DNA of 64,000 nt from Rhizobium nepotum 39/7 (GTDB lineage Bacteria; Pseudomonadota; Alphaproteobacteria; Rhizobiales; Rhizobiaceae): positions 62,001-126,000 of the forward strand of contig NZ_JWJH01000002.1 in the NCBI RefSeq assembly GCF_000949865.1, written 5' to 3'. The notes beneath the pieces were generated by a model that ran no database searches, was not told the DNA's origin, and saw only the letters and a list, made by a program, of their open reading frames with translations. The translations under genes and the position numbers were made by a program. Positions within the stretch are counted from its first letter, which is position 1. Each line of letters opens with the position of its first letter. Positions 29,811 to 39,061 of the stretch are shown one piece after another.

Positions 29811-29841
29811 AAAAAAACGGAGCCTTTCGGCTCCGTTTCAT
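29811..29841. terminator. Bidirectional intrinsic terminator after the lipoprotein
   Basis: ACGGAGCC (29817-29824), loop TTTC, GGCTCCGT (29829-29836), with seven A before and TTTCA after. The A-run makes it strongest for minus-strand transcripts leaving ndk. Confidence 0.85.
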
Positions 29842-29905
29842 CGAGTCTTTTCAGCGGCTTCACGCAATCGCCTGAGAGGGCGATTCAAGCCGTTGATATT
29901 TTGAA

Positions 29906-30328
29906 TCAGCCGACGATTTCGGTTTCGGCGAACCAGTAGGCGATTTCCTGTGCGGCGGTTTCCGGAGCGTCGGAACCGTGAACGGAGTTTTCGCCGATGG
30001 AAAGCGCGAAGGACTTGCGGATGGTGCCTTCAGCAGCCTGGGCCGGGTTGGTCGCGCCCATGATTTCGCGGTTCTTGAGGATGGCGTTTTCGCCTTCCAG
30101 GACCTGTACGATGGTCGGGCCGGAGGTCATGCCTTCAACGAGTTCACCGAAGAAGGGGCGCTCTTTGTGAACGGCGTAGAAGCCTTCAGCTTCGCGCTTG
30201 CTCATCCAGACGCGCTTGGAGGCGACGATGCGCAGGCCGTTATCTTCAAATACCTTGGTGATCGCGCCAGTCAGGTTACGCTTGGTTGCGTCCGGCTTGA
30301 TCATCGAAAATGTGCGTTCAATCGCCAT
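29906..30328 (-). CDS. ndk: Nucleoside diphosphate kinase
   Basis: Transfers the gamma phosphate between NTPs and NDPs through a phosphohistidine. The 140-residue length is standard; H117 in [12 protein letters not shown] is the active-site residue, and the IKPDA segment and the [11 protein letters not shown] segment complete the family. A good ribosome site (AAGGAAAC) precedes the ATG. It is a single gene. Confidence 0.97.
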   Translation of the reverse strand: MAIERTFSMIKPDATKRNLTGAITKVFEDNGLRIVASKRVWMSKREAEGFYAVHKERPFFGELVEGMTSGPTIVQVLEGENAILKNREIMGATNPAQAAEGTIRKSFALSIGENSVHGSDAPETAAQEIAYWFAETEIVG

Positions 30329-30355
30329 GTGTCCGTTTCCTTTTTATAGAGAAAG

Positions 30356-30376
30356 TGGGCGGTCTTTACCCGCCCA
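30356..30376 (-). terminator. Hairpin between GST and ndk
   Basis: TGGGCGG (30356-30362), 7-base loop, CCGCCCA (30370-30376). On the minus strand it is followed by CTTTCTCT, a weak U-tract. It could end GST transcripts or sit in the ndk leader. Confidence 0.4.
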
Positions 30377-30429
30377 AAGTCCCGAAAACAAGGGGGATCA
30401 ACCACATTGCGACAATGGCGGCAGACATT

Positions 30430-31125
30430 TCACGCCGCTGTCACACTGCGGCCTCTCGCATCGTGAAGATCGAGGCAACCCTCGAACCAGTCCCGAACCG
30501 GATCGTTTTCAGAAAACAGATCCGCCCCGGTGGTGATCCTCGCCCATTGCAGCGCGCCGAAAACGATGTAGTCCGCAAATAGCGGCGATGTGCCGCCGAT
30601 GAAGGGCTGGAAGCTCAGCATGCGGCGGATCGGCGCCAGCAGCGCCGGAAAGGCTGCAATTTCCGCCTCGCGGTTGGCCACCACATCCTCCAGCGGCCGT
30701 CCAAGCATCCTTGTCCTGCTGTCGCGGAAATAATGTCGATCCGGTTCGTCCAGCATGTTGTGGATATCGAGCACGGCGATACGGACAATGGCCGGATGAA
30801 GCACCGTCTGCGACCAGCTTTCGACGAAACGGGCCATCGCCTTGCCGCCCTCCCCGTTAAACAGCGACGGCCGCTCCGGGTAAGCCTCGTCGAGATAAAG
30901 CGCGATTTCGAAACTGTCGCTCACCAGCCGGTCACCGTCACGAAGGACCGGCACGGTTTTCGAAAATCCGTTCTCGACCGTGGGAACCGCCGTGAAGGGC
31001 AAGGGGCGCTCCTCGAAATCCAGCCCCTTATGCGCCAGCGAAAGCACGGTTTTCCAGCAATGGGGAGAAAACGGCCGGGAAATATCACTTCCGCATAGGG
31101 AATATAAGGTTCTGGAGGTCGTCAT
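30430..31125 (-). CDS. Glutathione S-transferase, beta-etherase (LigE)-like
   Basis: A 231-residue GST whose N-terminal segment (CGSDISRPFSPHCWKTVLSLAHKGLDFEE) resembles the LigE-type beta-etherases and their relatives more than housekeeping GSTs. The cis-Pro loop is in KTVPVLRDGD and the conserved Ser/Asp pair follows in LVSDSFEIALYLD. The C-terminal domain is helical. Cleavage of aryl ether bonds is possible by family relation, but many relatives have no known substrate. A hairpin follows its stop before ndk. Confidence 0.8.
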   Translation of the reverse strand: MTTSRTLYSLCGSDISRPFSPHCWKTVLSLAHKGLDFEERPLPFTAVPTVENGFSKTVPVLRDGDRLVSDSFEIALYLDEAYPERPSLFNGEGGKAMARFVESWSQTVLHPAIVRIAVLDIHNMLDEPDRHYFRDSRTRMLGRPLEDVVANREAEIAAFPALLAPIRRMLSFQPFIGGTSPLFADYIVFGALQWARITTGADLFSENDPVRDWFEGCLDLHDARGRSVTAA

Positions 31126-31382
31126 GGATGCACCTTCTTCTGCAGGATCGACTAAGCGATATAAAAACGGTCATCGTCTGAAATCAAATCATGAATTGTC
31201 ATACTATCGATCAAAAAAGCTTCGGACGCACAGACCTCCCCGACAAGGGAAATTTACGCCTTATGCTGACGAAAATTTCCGCAGATTCAGTCTATTTTAA
31301 ACCGTTGCTTGTAAGAACAACAACATTCAACAATCGGTTATTGCCGGTGCATCAGAGCAATCTATCGGTATTGGGGCTGTAA

Positions 31383-32429
31383 GTGACGACATCAGCGGGC
31401 GATAAGAAGCGCGAATATGCAAGAAACGGTCTCGTCTTTACCAAAATCGCGCAATTCATCGACAAGATGAATATTGCGCCTCTGCCGCGCAACTACGAAC
31501 TGATCTATGAAATATTGTCGGGACATAACCCGGCGATGGGGCGTGATATTCTCGCCCTTGGCAACGCGCCGCAACAGCACGAAATCGATCTTGTCGGCCA
31601 GCGACACAATCTGCCCGGTTTCTCCCGAATCGAGGCGGAACAGATGGCGAGCGAGGCCTTCGAAACGCTCAAGCAGATTTCCGCGCGGCTGGAAGCCGGT
31701 CTTGAGCGCACCGAAACATTCATCACCAGCCTTTCCGAGGAAAATCACCGTGAGCAGCGGGCACCGGAGCGGCTTGCGCAATTGATGGGCGACATTCACG
31801 AGGAACAGACCAGCCTCAGGCATTTCATCTCCATGGGACTGATGAAAATCCGCGAGGTTGAGAAACGCCGGGCCGAACTTCAGGCAAGCTCCCTGCGTGA
31901 TGCCCTGACGACGCTTCCCAACAGGGCAGCTTTCCTCGAGAAACTCGGCGACCTATTTTCAGGAGATCAGGCGGCGTCCGCCACGTCTCTCGTATTGCTC
32001 AATATCGACCATTTTCGCGAGATCAACGGCAAATACGGCCCCACCGCCGGCAACAAGGCGCTGCGGCGGCTGGCAGCACTCTTCCGCAAGACGATCAAGA
32101 AGGACGATTTCCTTGCCCGCATCGGTGGCAATGAATTCGCCTTTCTGTTTGCCGGCGTGCCGCAAAACACCGCAGAAGCGATTGCCGAACGGTTGCGGCA
32201 AAACGTGGAGGCGCTGCGCTTCGTCACCAGTGAAGGCGACGGCGAGCATCTGACGGTTTCAATCGGCGTCGCGGCGGTGGACGGCACCGCCACATCCGCA
32301 GAGTTTTTCGGCCATGCCGAACTCGCTTTGCTATCGGCCCGCTGCGGCACGCGCAATTGCGTCATCGGCTACTCCCGAGACCTCGCGCAGCATAACCGCA
32401 GCAGCTATCTGGCACAGCTCGGCTGTTGA
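31383..32429 (+). CDS. GGDEF-domain protein with degenerate active site
   Basis: A 348-residue soluble protein: an N-terminal helical domain (about 10-100) typical of alphaproteobacterial GGDEF proteins, a coiled-coil region to about 165, and a GGDEF domain at about 175-335. The signature reads GGNEF (residues 248-252) instead of GGDEF/GGEEF, the metal-binding Asp of the first motif is Asn (LNIDHF), and the GHxxGD segment reads GPTAGN. The RxxD inhibitory site is also absent. It probably makes no c-di-GMP and may instead bind nucleotide or protein. The start is a GTG; no strong ribosome site is seen. Confidence 0.85.
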   Translation: MTTSAGDKKREYARNGLVFTKIAQFIDKMNIAPLPRNYELIYEILSGHNPAMGRDILALGNAPQQHEIDLVGQRHNLPGFSRIEAEQMASEAFETLKQISARLEAGLERTETFITSLSEENHREQRAPERLAQLMGDIHEEQTSLRHFISMGLMKIREVEKRRAELQASSLRDALTTLPNRAAFLEKLGDLFSGDQAASATSLVLLNIDHFREINGKYGPTAGNKALRRLAALFRKTIKKDDFLARIGGNEFAFLFAGVPQNTAEAIAERLRQNVEALRFVTSEGDGEHLTVSIGVAAVDGTATSAEFFGHAELALLSARCGTRNCVIGYSRDLAQHNRSSYLAQLGC

Positions 32430-32499
32430 AGCTGCATATCTGCTGCGGTGTGGCGCGGGCGCTCTTGCCTTGGCCACGCAGTTCGGCCAAAACGGCGCC

Positions 32500-34383
32500 A
32501 TGATTACGATTACCGATCTTTCCGCCCGCATCGCCGGGCGCCTGCTTCTTGACCATGCCAGCGTAACGCTTCCGGCTGGCGTGAAGGTGGGCCTCGTCGG
32601 CCGCAACGGCGCCGGCAAATCCACCCTGTTCCGGGTCATCACCGGCGATTTTTCGGCGGAAAGCGGTTCGGTAACGATCCCGAAACTGGCGCGCATCGGC
32701 CAGGTGGCGCAGGAAGCGCCGGGAACGGAAGAATCGCTGATTTCCATCGTGCTTTCCGCCGACAAGGAACGCAGCGCGCTTCTCTCCGAGGCGGAAACCG
32801 CAACCGATCCGCACCGGATCGCCGAAATCCAGGTGCGGCTCGTCGATATCGACGCGCATTCGGCGGAAGCCCGCGCCTCGAGCATTCTTGCCGGTCTCGG
32901 CTTCGATCACGAGGCGCAGCTTCGCCCCGCCTCCTCCTTCTCCGGCGGCTGGCGCATGCGCGTGGCGCTTGCCTCCGTGCTGTTTGCCGAACCCGATCTC
33001 CTGCTGCTCGACGAGCCGACCAACTATCTCGACCTCGAAGGCACGCTCTGGCTGGAAGATTACATCCGCCGTTATCCGCATACCGTGATCATCATCAGCC
33101 ACGACCGCGATCTCCTGAACAATGCCGTCAATTCCATCGTGCATCTCGACCAGAAGAAGCTGACCTTCTATCGCGGCGGTTACGACCAGTTCGAGCGGCA
33201 GAAGGCCGAGGCCGACGAATTGCAGATGAAGGCGAAGGTCAAGAACGACGCCGCGCGCAAGCACCTGCAAAGCTTCATCGACCGTTTTCGCGCCAAGGCC
33301 ACCAAGGCGCGCCAGGCGCAAAGCCGTATCAAGGCGCTGGAGCGCATGGGCACCGTCGCCGCCGTGATCGAGGATCACGTCCAGCCGATCACATTCCCCG
33401 AGCCGGAAAAGCAGCCCGCCTCGCCCATCGTCGCCATCAATGGCGGTGCCGTGGGCTACGAGCCGGGCAAATCCATCCTGAAGCAGCTCAATCTCAGGAT
33501 CGACAATGACGACCGCATCGCTCTGCTCGGCTCCAACGGCAACGGCAAATCGACCTTCGCGAAATTCATCTCCGGCCGGCTTGCCCCGCAGGCGGGCGAC
33601 CTTCGCATTGCTCCCGGACTGAAGATCGGCTTCTTCGCGCAGCACCAGCTCGAAGATCTCGTGCCGGACCAAACGCCAGTCGAACATGTGCGCAAGCTGA
33701 TGCCGCTGGCGTCGGAAGCACAGGTGCGGGCGCGGGTGGCGCAGATGGGCCTTGCAACGGAAAAGATGGCGACGGCGGCGAAGGATCTCTCCGGCGGCGA
33801 AAAGGCCCGGCTGCTGATGGGGCTTGCGGCCTTTCACGCGCCCAACCTGCTCATCCTCGACGAACCGACAAACCATCTCGACATCGACAGCCGCCGGGCG
33901 CTGATCGAGGCGCTGAACGACTATGACGGCGCCGTCATCCTCATCAGCCACGACCGGCACCTCATCGAGGCGACCGTGGACCGCCTGTGGCTGGTGGCCG
34001 ACGGCACGGTGAAGACCTTCGAAGGCGACATGGAGGAATATCGCGACCTCGTCGTTTCTTCCGGCAAAAAGAAGGAAGAGAAGACGGAGGCCGCCGCCGA
34101 CCAGACGTCGAAAGCCGACCAGCGCAAGGCCAATGCCGAAAAACGCGCCCAGCTTGCCCCGCTGAAGAAAAAGATCAATGAAATCGAATCCCTGACGACG
34201 AAGCTTGAGAAAATGATTCAGGCGCTCGACACCGAACTGGCGGATCCTGCCTTGTACGAAAAAGCACCCGCCAAGGCCGCGCTGAAAGTGAAAGAGCGCG
34301 GCGAGGCCGCCAGCAAACTTTCGGACGCGGAAGAGCAATGGCTGCTGCTTTCAAGCGAATATGAGGATGCGATGGCGCAGTGA
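32500..34383 (+). CDS. ABC-F family ATP-binding protein (Uup/YheS-like)
   Basis: A cytoplasmic dual-ATPase of 627 residues without membrane domains. Both cassettes are complete: Walker A GRNGAGKST (about 36) and GSNGNGKST (about 346), signatures FSGGW and LSGGEKARL, Walker B LLLLDEPTN and LLILDEPTN. Between them is the ABC-F linker with basic helices, and a Lys/Glu-rich coiled-coil C-terminus follows. The family acts on the ribosome to relieve stalls. The ATG at 32500 starts the canonical ITITDLSARI; the frame extends to 32314, but that part overlaps the GGDEF gene. Confidence 0.93.
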   Translation: MITITDLSARIAGRLLLDHASVTLPAGVKVGLVGRNGAGKSTLFRVITGDFSAESGSVTIPKLARIGQVAQEAPGTEESLISIVLSADKERSALLSEAETATDPHRIAEIQVRLVDIDAHSAEARASSILAGLGFDHEAQLRPASSFSGGWRMRVALASVLFAEPDLLLLDEPTNYLDLEGTLWLEDYIRRYPHTVIIISHDRDLLNNAVNSIVHLDQKKLTFYRGGYDQFERQKAEADELQMKAKVKNDAARKHLQSFIDRFRAKATKARQAQSRIKALERMGTVAAVIEDHVQPITFPEPEKQPASPIVAINGGAVGYEPGKSILKQLNLRIDNDDRIALLGSNGNGKSTFAKFISGRLAPQAGDLRIAPGLKIGFFAQHQLEDLVPDQTPVEHVRKLMPLASEAQVRARVAQMGLATEKMATAAKDLSGGEKARLLMGLAAFHAPNLLILDEPTNHLDIDSRRALIEALNDYDGAVILISHDRHLIEATVDRLWLVADGTVKTFEGDMEEYRDLVVSSGKKKEEKTEAAADQTSKADQRKANAEKRAQLAPLKKKINEIESLTTKLEKMIQALDTELADPALYEKAPAKAALKVKERGEAASKLSDAEEQWLLLSSEYEDAMAQ

Positions 34384-34450
34384 TGCGTGGCGATGGTGGT
34401 GCGGAAACCGGAACGATAGTCGGACGAACCTGAGTTTCCCCGTCGCTGTG

Positions 34451-36388
34451 CTAGGCGCACTCCCTGCGAGGCTGCAACCGCTCCAGCGGTACGGCGGGAG
34501 AATAAAGATATCCCTGGCCGAAGCGGATGCCCATCTGCATGAGGAGCCTGCTCTGCTCCTCCGTTTCTATGCCCTCGGTCACGAGCTTCGCGCCATAGCG
34601 CTCGGCACTTTCGAAGGCGAGCGCGATGGCGTCCCTGAACCGTGATTGTCCGAGCCGGGACGTCATCCAGTGATCGATCTTGACCTCCTCGAAGGGGAAC
34701 CGCGCAAGCAGGGTAAGCGCCGCATAACCGGTGCCGAAATCGTCCAGCGCCAGCCGGACGCCCGCTTCGCTCAGCCTATCGAAATTGTGCTGCACGATGT
34801 CGGTCGCCGGTATCCTGCTCATCTCCGTCACCTCGATCGACAGGCGATGCGCCGGAACCGCCATCTCGTTCAAAAACGACACGACCCGGTCTCCGAAATG
34901 TGTAGTCGCAAGAGACGAGGCGGAAACATTCACCGCCAGATGAAAGTCCGGATCGAGACCCCGCAGACCGCTGAGGTCGCGGACCACGGCTTCGATCGTC
35001 GACCACTCGAACTCCACCAGCAGACGGTGCCGCTCGGCAATCTCCAGCACATAATAGGGCGATAGCGGCTGTCCGCGCGCATCGACCGCCCGCAAAAGAG
35101 CTTCCGCGCCGATCATGCGGCGATTGTGCATTTCGAATTTCGGCTGATAATATATTGGCGGGGTGCCGCATTTGATCCAGTTGACCAGCATCTGCCGCAC
35201 ACCCTCGTCCCGTGTCGCTTTCTCGGCGAAGGAAAAAGGGAAAATCTGCACCGGATTTTCGCTTCCTTTCAGCGCCAGGCTAAGGTGCCTGAGGAAAGAG
35301 GCCACGTTCTGCCGGGAGAGCATATCCAGATTAGCCGCACCGATTTTCAGATGCGGCGCCGGACCCGCTTCCGTGGACCGGCAAAACGCACTTAACCCGT
35401 CGTGGAGACGCATCATGAGCCTCGCACTTTCCGACCTCTCCAGCGCGACCCCCTCGATGACGACTGCAAGCGTCGTGTCGCCGAACATGAAGCTGCGCGG
35501 CATATTGGCCTTTGACAGCAGGCCGTTATCCTCGTCGCAGACCTCCTGCGCCAGCCTTGGCCAGAAGAGATCGCCCCAGTCTTCGCCCTCGCAGGCAGCG
35601 ATGTCGGCAATATTGACGATTTCGATGAGAACCAGAGCATGCGGAACAGCCGGCTCCCGCCGCGTCGCCGTTTCGATATGATCCTTGAGGGCGCGCCTGT
35701 TGGGCAGGCCCGTCAGCGAATCCGTCAGCGCCGCAGCTTCGCGTTTCCTGACCTCTTCACGCGCCCGCGCCTCGCCGCGCAGTAAAAGAAACAGACAGAC
35801 GATCATCGGCAGGCCGACGACCGCGCCGACAGTGCGGCGGCCGATGCCGCTTAAAAACAGCGTTTGGTCCACCATGCCCAAGCCGAACAACAAACAAATG
35901 GCAAGCAACGCTGCAAAAATCCTGACGGCGAAAACTCCGAAAATATCCCGAATTCCGAGTTGGGTGAGACTGCGCCTGCGCATCCAGCCATACATGACAA
36001 TCCCGAAAACCGAGATGACGCTCATATCCAGAAAGGCGGCCCAAAACAGGGTGACGCCACCGAAGAGAAGGCGACCGGCGGAGATAAGCGCCAGGCTGAT
36101 CAACCCGCCCTGCCAGGACCCCAATACGCCGGCCAGAAACAGCAGGTCCGAACGGATATAGGGTTTGGAGGGCAATTTGATGAATTCGGAAACCAGCAGC
36201 GTCAAGAGAAAGCCGGTCGCTCCAAAGACGATGCCGTAATAGATTTTATAACGCGGATCATCGAGCGCTATGTTTCGCCGCAGAAGGATCAGCACGGATA
36301 CCATGCCGACGACGGCGGCTGCCTGGAGCAACAGAAATGGAAGCTCGGCGGCCGACGCGGCCGCTTGGGCGGCGATCAATTCCATCAT
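34451..36388 (-). CDS. Membrane GGDEF-EAL protein, likely c-di-GMP phosphodiesterase
   Basis: A 645-residue inner-membrane protein: 5TMR-LYT-like sensor with six hydrophobic segments (about 1-205), a GGDEF-like domain (about 225-380) and an EAL domain (about 390-640). The EAL domain is intact: EAL at residues 429-431, the Asn of AVNVSASS, the DDFGTGY loop, the KIDH Lys and the TEGIETEEQ segment. The GGDEF signature is replaced by FGDTTL, so this half should not synthesise c-di-GMP and may act as a GTP-sensing regulator. Degradation of c-di-GMP is the expected net activity. Confidence 0.9.
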   Translation of the reverse strand: MMELIAAQAAASAAELPFLLLQAAAVVGMVSVLILLRRNIALDDPRYKIYYGIVFGATGFLLTLLVSEFIKLPSKPYIRSDLLFLAGVLGSWQGGLISLALISAGRLLFGGVTLFWAAFLDMSVISVFGIVMYGWMRRRSLTQLGIRDIFGVFAVRIFAALLAICLLFGLGMVDQTLFLSGIGRRTVGAVVGLPMIVCLFLLLRGEARAREEVRKREAAALTDSLTGLPNRRALKDHIETATRREPAVPHALVLIEIVNIADIAACEGEDWGDLFWPRLAQEVCDEDNGLLSKANMPRSFMFGDTTLAVVIEGVALERSESARLMMRLHDGLSAFCRSTEAGPAPHLKIGAANLDMLSRQNVASFLRHLSLALKGSENPVQIFPFSFAEKATRDEGVRQMLVNWIKCGTPPIYYQPKFEMHNRRMIGAEALLRAVDARGQPLSPYYVLEIAERHRLLVEFEWSTIEAVVRDLSGLRGLDPDFHLAVNVSASSLATTHFGDRVVSFLNEMAVPAHRLSIEVTEMSRIPATDIVQHNFDRLSEAGVRLALDDFGTGYAALTLLARFPFEEVKIDHWMTSRLGQSRFRDAIALAFESAERYGAKLVTEGIETEEQSRLLMQMGIRFGQGYLYSPAVPLERLQPRRECA

Positions 36389-36497
36389 CTGCAGAACCCC
36401 CGGTCATTATTTTTCAGGCACCGGAGTTCCGGTGCCTGGTCTTTACAAATCCTGCTTTGACGCAGGACGAAACACATCGCCAACCGTTCCGGCCGGC

Positions 36498-37709
36498 CTA
36501 TATTGCAGACGCGGCTTCGACGCCGACGATATCCGTTGGAGCAGCGAGCGCTCCCGGATGCCCGGAGGCAAGCACCAGCCGGTCGCGCCCCTGACGCTTC
36601 GCTTCGTAAAGCGCCACGTCGGCCTGGTTCAACATCTCGTATATTATTTCCCTGCCGTCGGTGGAAACCGCCACGCCCAGACTGACTGTGGCAATCGTCC
36701 GCCCGTCAGGGCGGTTCGGGTGGGCTATGGCCTCCTCGGACACAGCCAGTCTCAGCCTCTCACCAACGGCAAGCGCTGCGGACACGCCGCAATTATCGAG
36801 CAAAACCACGAATTCCTCGCCGCCGTAGCGCGCGACGAAACTCCTGTCGTCATCCTTGCGCAGCGCGCCGCGCAGTTTGCCGGCGATCATGCGCAGGCAA
36901 TCATCGCCAGCCACATGCCCTTCTGAATCATTGTAATTCTTGAAATAGTCGACATCGACAAGGATAAGCGCCCGCGGCCTGCCATTGCCGCCGGAAGCCT
37001 CGCGCGCCGCCTCGTCAAAGCTGCGGCGGTTGCGAATCCCGGTCAGCTGGTCGGTGTTCGAAAGCTGCTGAAGTTCCTGATTGGCGTTTTGAATCCGTTG
37101 CAGCAACATCTTCTCGCGCAGCGACGCCAGATAGTCCCGCCGTTCGACCTGCTCGATGCGATAGGCCGCAAACAGCGAAACGATGCTGACACCGACCGAG
37201 CACATGATCGCCGGCAGCTTGGCCACCTCGCTCGTAACCGTCACATATTGCATGCCGACGATGAAAACGCCCAGGCAACCGACCGTTCCCAAGACCGAGA
37301 GCAGAAACGATTTGCGATGCACCGTGTTCATATAAAGAATGACGGTGACGATGCCCATGTAATATTCGCTCGCCATCGAGGTCTGCGCTTTGGCGTAAAC
37401 GAACATCAGCGACGCAACGACAAGCATGCAACCGAACGCGTGAACAACCTCATGCACGATCGCATCCGGACGCGCCTTCACCGCATAATAGCGCGCGGGA
37501 AAATAAAGAAACAAAAGCGGCGTGACGACGAACAACCGGACGACCACATCCAGCCAGAGTATCTCCGGCACCAGTTTCGTATCGACGAACAGGTATAGAT
37601 TGTAGACGGCGACGCCGAAAATCAAACCGTATGTATTGAACTGATGATTGCTTTCGTTGATTTTCCGAACGAAGCCAGACGAACGATCATCCTTAAGTAA
37701 AACTACCAT
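36498..37709 (-). CDS. Membrane diguanylate cyclase
   Basis: A 403-residue protein with six hydrophobic segments (about 20-190) followed by a GGDEF domain. The catalytic signature GGEEF is at residues 296-300 and the substrate motif VDVDYFKNYND and the GHVAGDD segment are intact, so it should make c-di-GMP. The RxxD product-inhibition site is missing (DDDRS precedes). I choose the ATG at 37709, which has GAAGAG upstream, over the TTG at 37736. It is in the same orientation as the EAL gene downstream (110 bp gap), giving an adjacent maker/breaker pair. Confidence 0.9.
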   Translation of the reverse strand: MVVLLKDDRSSGFVRKINESNHQFNTYGLIFGVAVYNLYLFVDTKLVPEILWLDVVVRLFVVTPLLFLYFPARYYAVKARPDAIVHEVVHAFGCMLVVASLMFVYAKAQTSMASEYYMGIVTVILYMNTVHRKSFLLSVLGTVGCLGVFIVGMQYVTVTSEVAKLPAIMCSVGVSIVSLFAAYRIEQVERRDYLASLREKMLLQRIQNANQELQQLSNTDQLTGIRNRRSFDEAAREASGGNGRPRALILVDVDYFKNYNDSEGHVAGDDCLRMIAGKLRGALRKDDDRSFVARYGGEEFVVLLDNCGVSAALAVGERLRLAVSEEAIAHPNRPDGRTIATVSLGVAVSTDGREIIYEMLNQADVALYEAKRQGRDRLVLASGHPGALAAPTDIVGVEAASAI

Positions 37710-38019
37710 GCACTTGCTCTTCAAAATCGAAATCAAGCAAAACCTAAAGTTACATGCGAATATTCCTCCATAATAACTTAAAATTCTGCCATTAAAACCA
37801 CTGATTTACGAAAAACAATGCTTTTAATTTCAGAAAATATTCGTAAAATTCAAACGTTACACAGTTCTGGAACAGGCGCACCACGTTCTATCAGGATGTA
37901 GCGCACCACGAAAAAAGAACGGGGCGGCAAGGACGATCGCCTTGCTCCTTCGAGCGATTCTGCTAAAAACTTGTAAAATCACACTTTATCCCACGCATCA
38001 CTTAAACGGGTTCCACTCC
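37710..38019. other. AT-rich intergenic region, 310 bp
   Basis: Between divergent starts of the diguanylate cyclase and the galactose-dehydrogenase-like gene. The part from 37740 to 37870 is AT-rich and should hold the minus-strand promoter. I see no gene and no clear repeat. Confidence 0.5.
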
Positions 38020-38946
38020 ATGTCAGCCACCAAGCTTGCCATCGTCGGCGTCGGCAAAATCGTTCGCGACCAGCACCTTCCCGCCATCGCAGGCAATCCG
38101 GATTTCGAATTGATCTGCACGGCCAGCCGCCACGGCACCGTGGATGGCGTCGCTTCCTACAGCACCATCGAGGCCATGCTGGAGGCGGTAAAGGATATCG
38201 ACGCCGTGTCGCTTTGCATGCCGCCGCAATACCGTTACGAGGCTGCTTACGCGGCGCTGAATGCCGGCAAGCATGTTTTCCTTGAAAAGCCGCCGGGCGC
38301 GACGCTTTCGGAAGTTCAGGATCTCGTCCGCCTCGCGGATTCGAAGGGCCTTTCGCTGTTTGCCAGCTGGCACTCGCGTTATGCACCTGGCGTGGAAGCT
38401 GCAAAGGCGTTTCTGGCCTCGACAAAAATCGACAGCGTGCACGTCATCTGGAAAGAGGATGTGCGCCACTGGCACCCCAACCAGGCATGGATCTGGCAGG
38501 CGGGCGGTCTCGGTGTGTTCGATCCGGGCATCAACGCGCTGTCCATCATCACCCATATCCTGCCCCGCGCGTTGTTCCTGACCAAGGCGACGCTCGAGTT
38601 TCCGGAAAACCGCGACGCCCCGATCGCCGCCGAGCTGCATTTCTCCGACGTGACGAAAATGCCCGTGCACGCCGAATTCGACTGGCGCCAGACCGGCAAG
38701 CAGAGCTGGGATATCGTTGCCGAAACGGCGGCCGGACAGATGGTGCTTTCGGAGGGTGGCGCGAAGCTGTCGATCAACGGCGAGCCGGCATTGTCGGAGC
38801 CGGAGCGGGAATATCCGGCGCTTTACGCGCGTTTCGCGGAAATCATCAAGGCCGGTCGCTCGGATGTCGATCTTGCGCCGCTGACCCATGTGGCCGACGC
38901 CTTCCTGCTCGGCCGCCACAAATTCGTGGATTCCTTCTACGACTGA
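38020..38946 (+). CDS. Gfo/Idh/MocA oxidoreductase, probable D-galactose 1-dehydrogenase
   Basis: A 308-residue NAD(P)-dependent sugar dehydrogenase. The Rossmann domain starts KLAIVGVGKIVRDQHLPAI and contains the LEKPPG segment with the catalytic Lys; the C-terminal substrate domain contains GGLGVFDPGINAL with Asp and the HILPRALF segment. The pattern matches galactose/arabinose 1-dehydrogenases of rhizobia, the first step of the oxidative De Ley-Doudoroff-type galactose route. Exact sugar is inference. Monocistronic, with a strong terminator behind. Confidence 0.83.
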   Translation: MSATKLAIVGVGKIVRDQHLPAIAGNPDFELICTASRHGTVDGVASYSTIEAMLEAVKDIDAVSLCMPPQYRYEAAYAALNAGKHVFLEKPPGATLSEVQDLVRLADSKGLSLFASWHSRYAPGVEAAKAFLASTKIDSVHVIWKEDVRHWHPNQAWIWQAGGLGVFDPGINALSIITHILPRALFLTKATLEFPENRDAPIAAELHFSDVTKMPVHAEFDWRQTGKQSWDIVAETAAGQMVLSEGGAKLSINGEPALSEPEREYPALYARFAEIIKAGRSDVDLAPLTHVADAFLLGRHKFVDSFYD

Positions 38947-38979
38947 GACACCGAAACGCTTTGCGGCGGAATTACATCA

Positions 38980-39020
38980 AAAAGGGCGCGGCTGACGAAA
39001 CAGCCGCGCCCTTATTTGTT
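38980..39020. terminator. Bidirectional terminator between Gfo/Idh/MocA gene and holC
   Basis: GGGCGCGGCTG (38984-38994), loop ACGAAA, CAGCCGCGCCC (39001-39011), then TTATTTGTTT; an A-run precedes for the opposite strand. An 11-bp perfect stem. Confidence 0.9.
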
Positions 39021-39061
39021 TGGGCCTTTGCCCACAGGCAATATCTGCTGGTTGGCCGCGA

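Noticed and set aside
32362..34338. 658-residue minus-strand frame across the ABC-F gene
   Set aside because: Antisense shadow; all Walker and signature motifs read from the plus strand.
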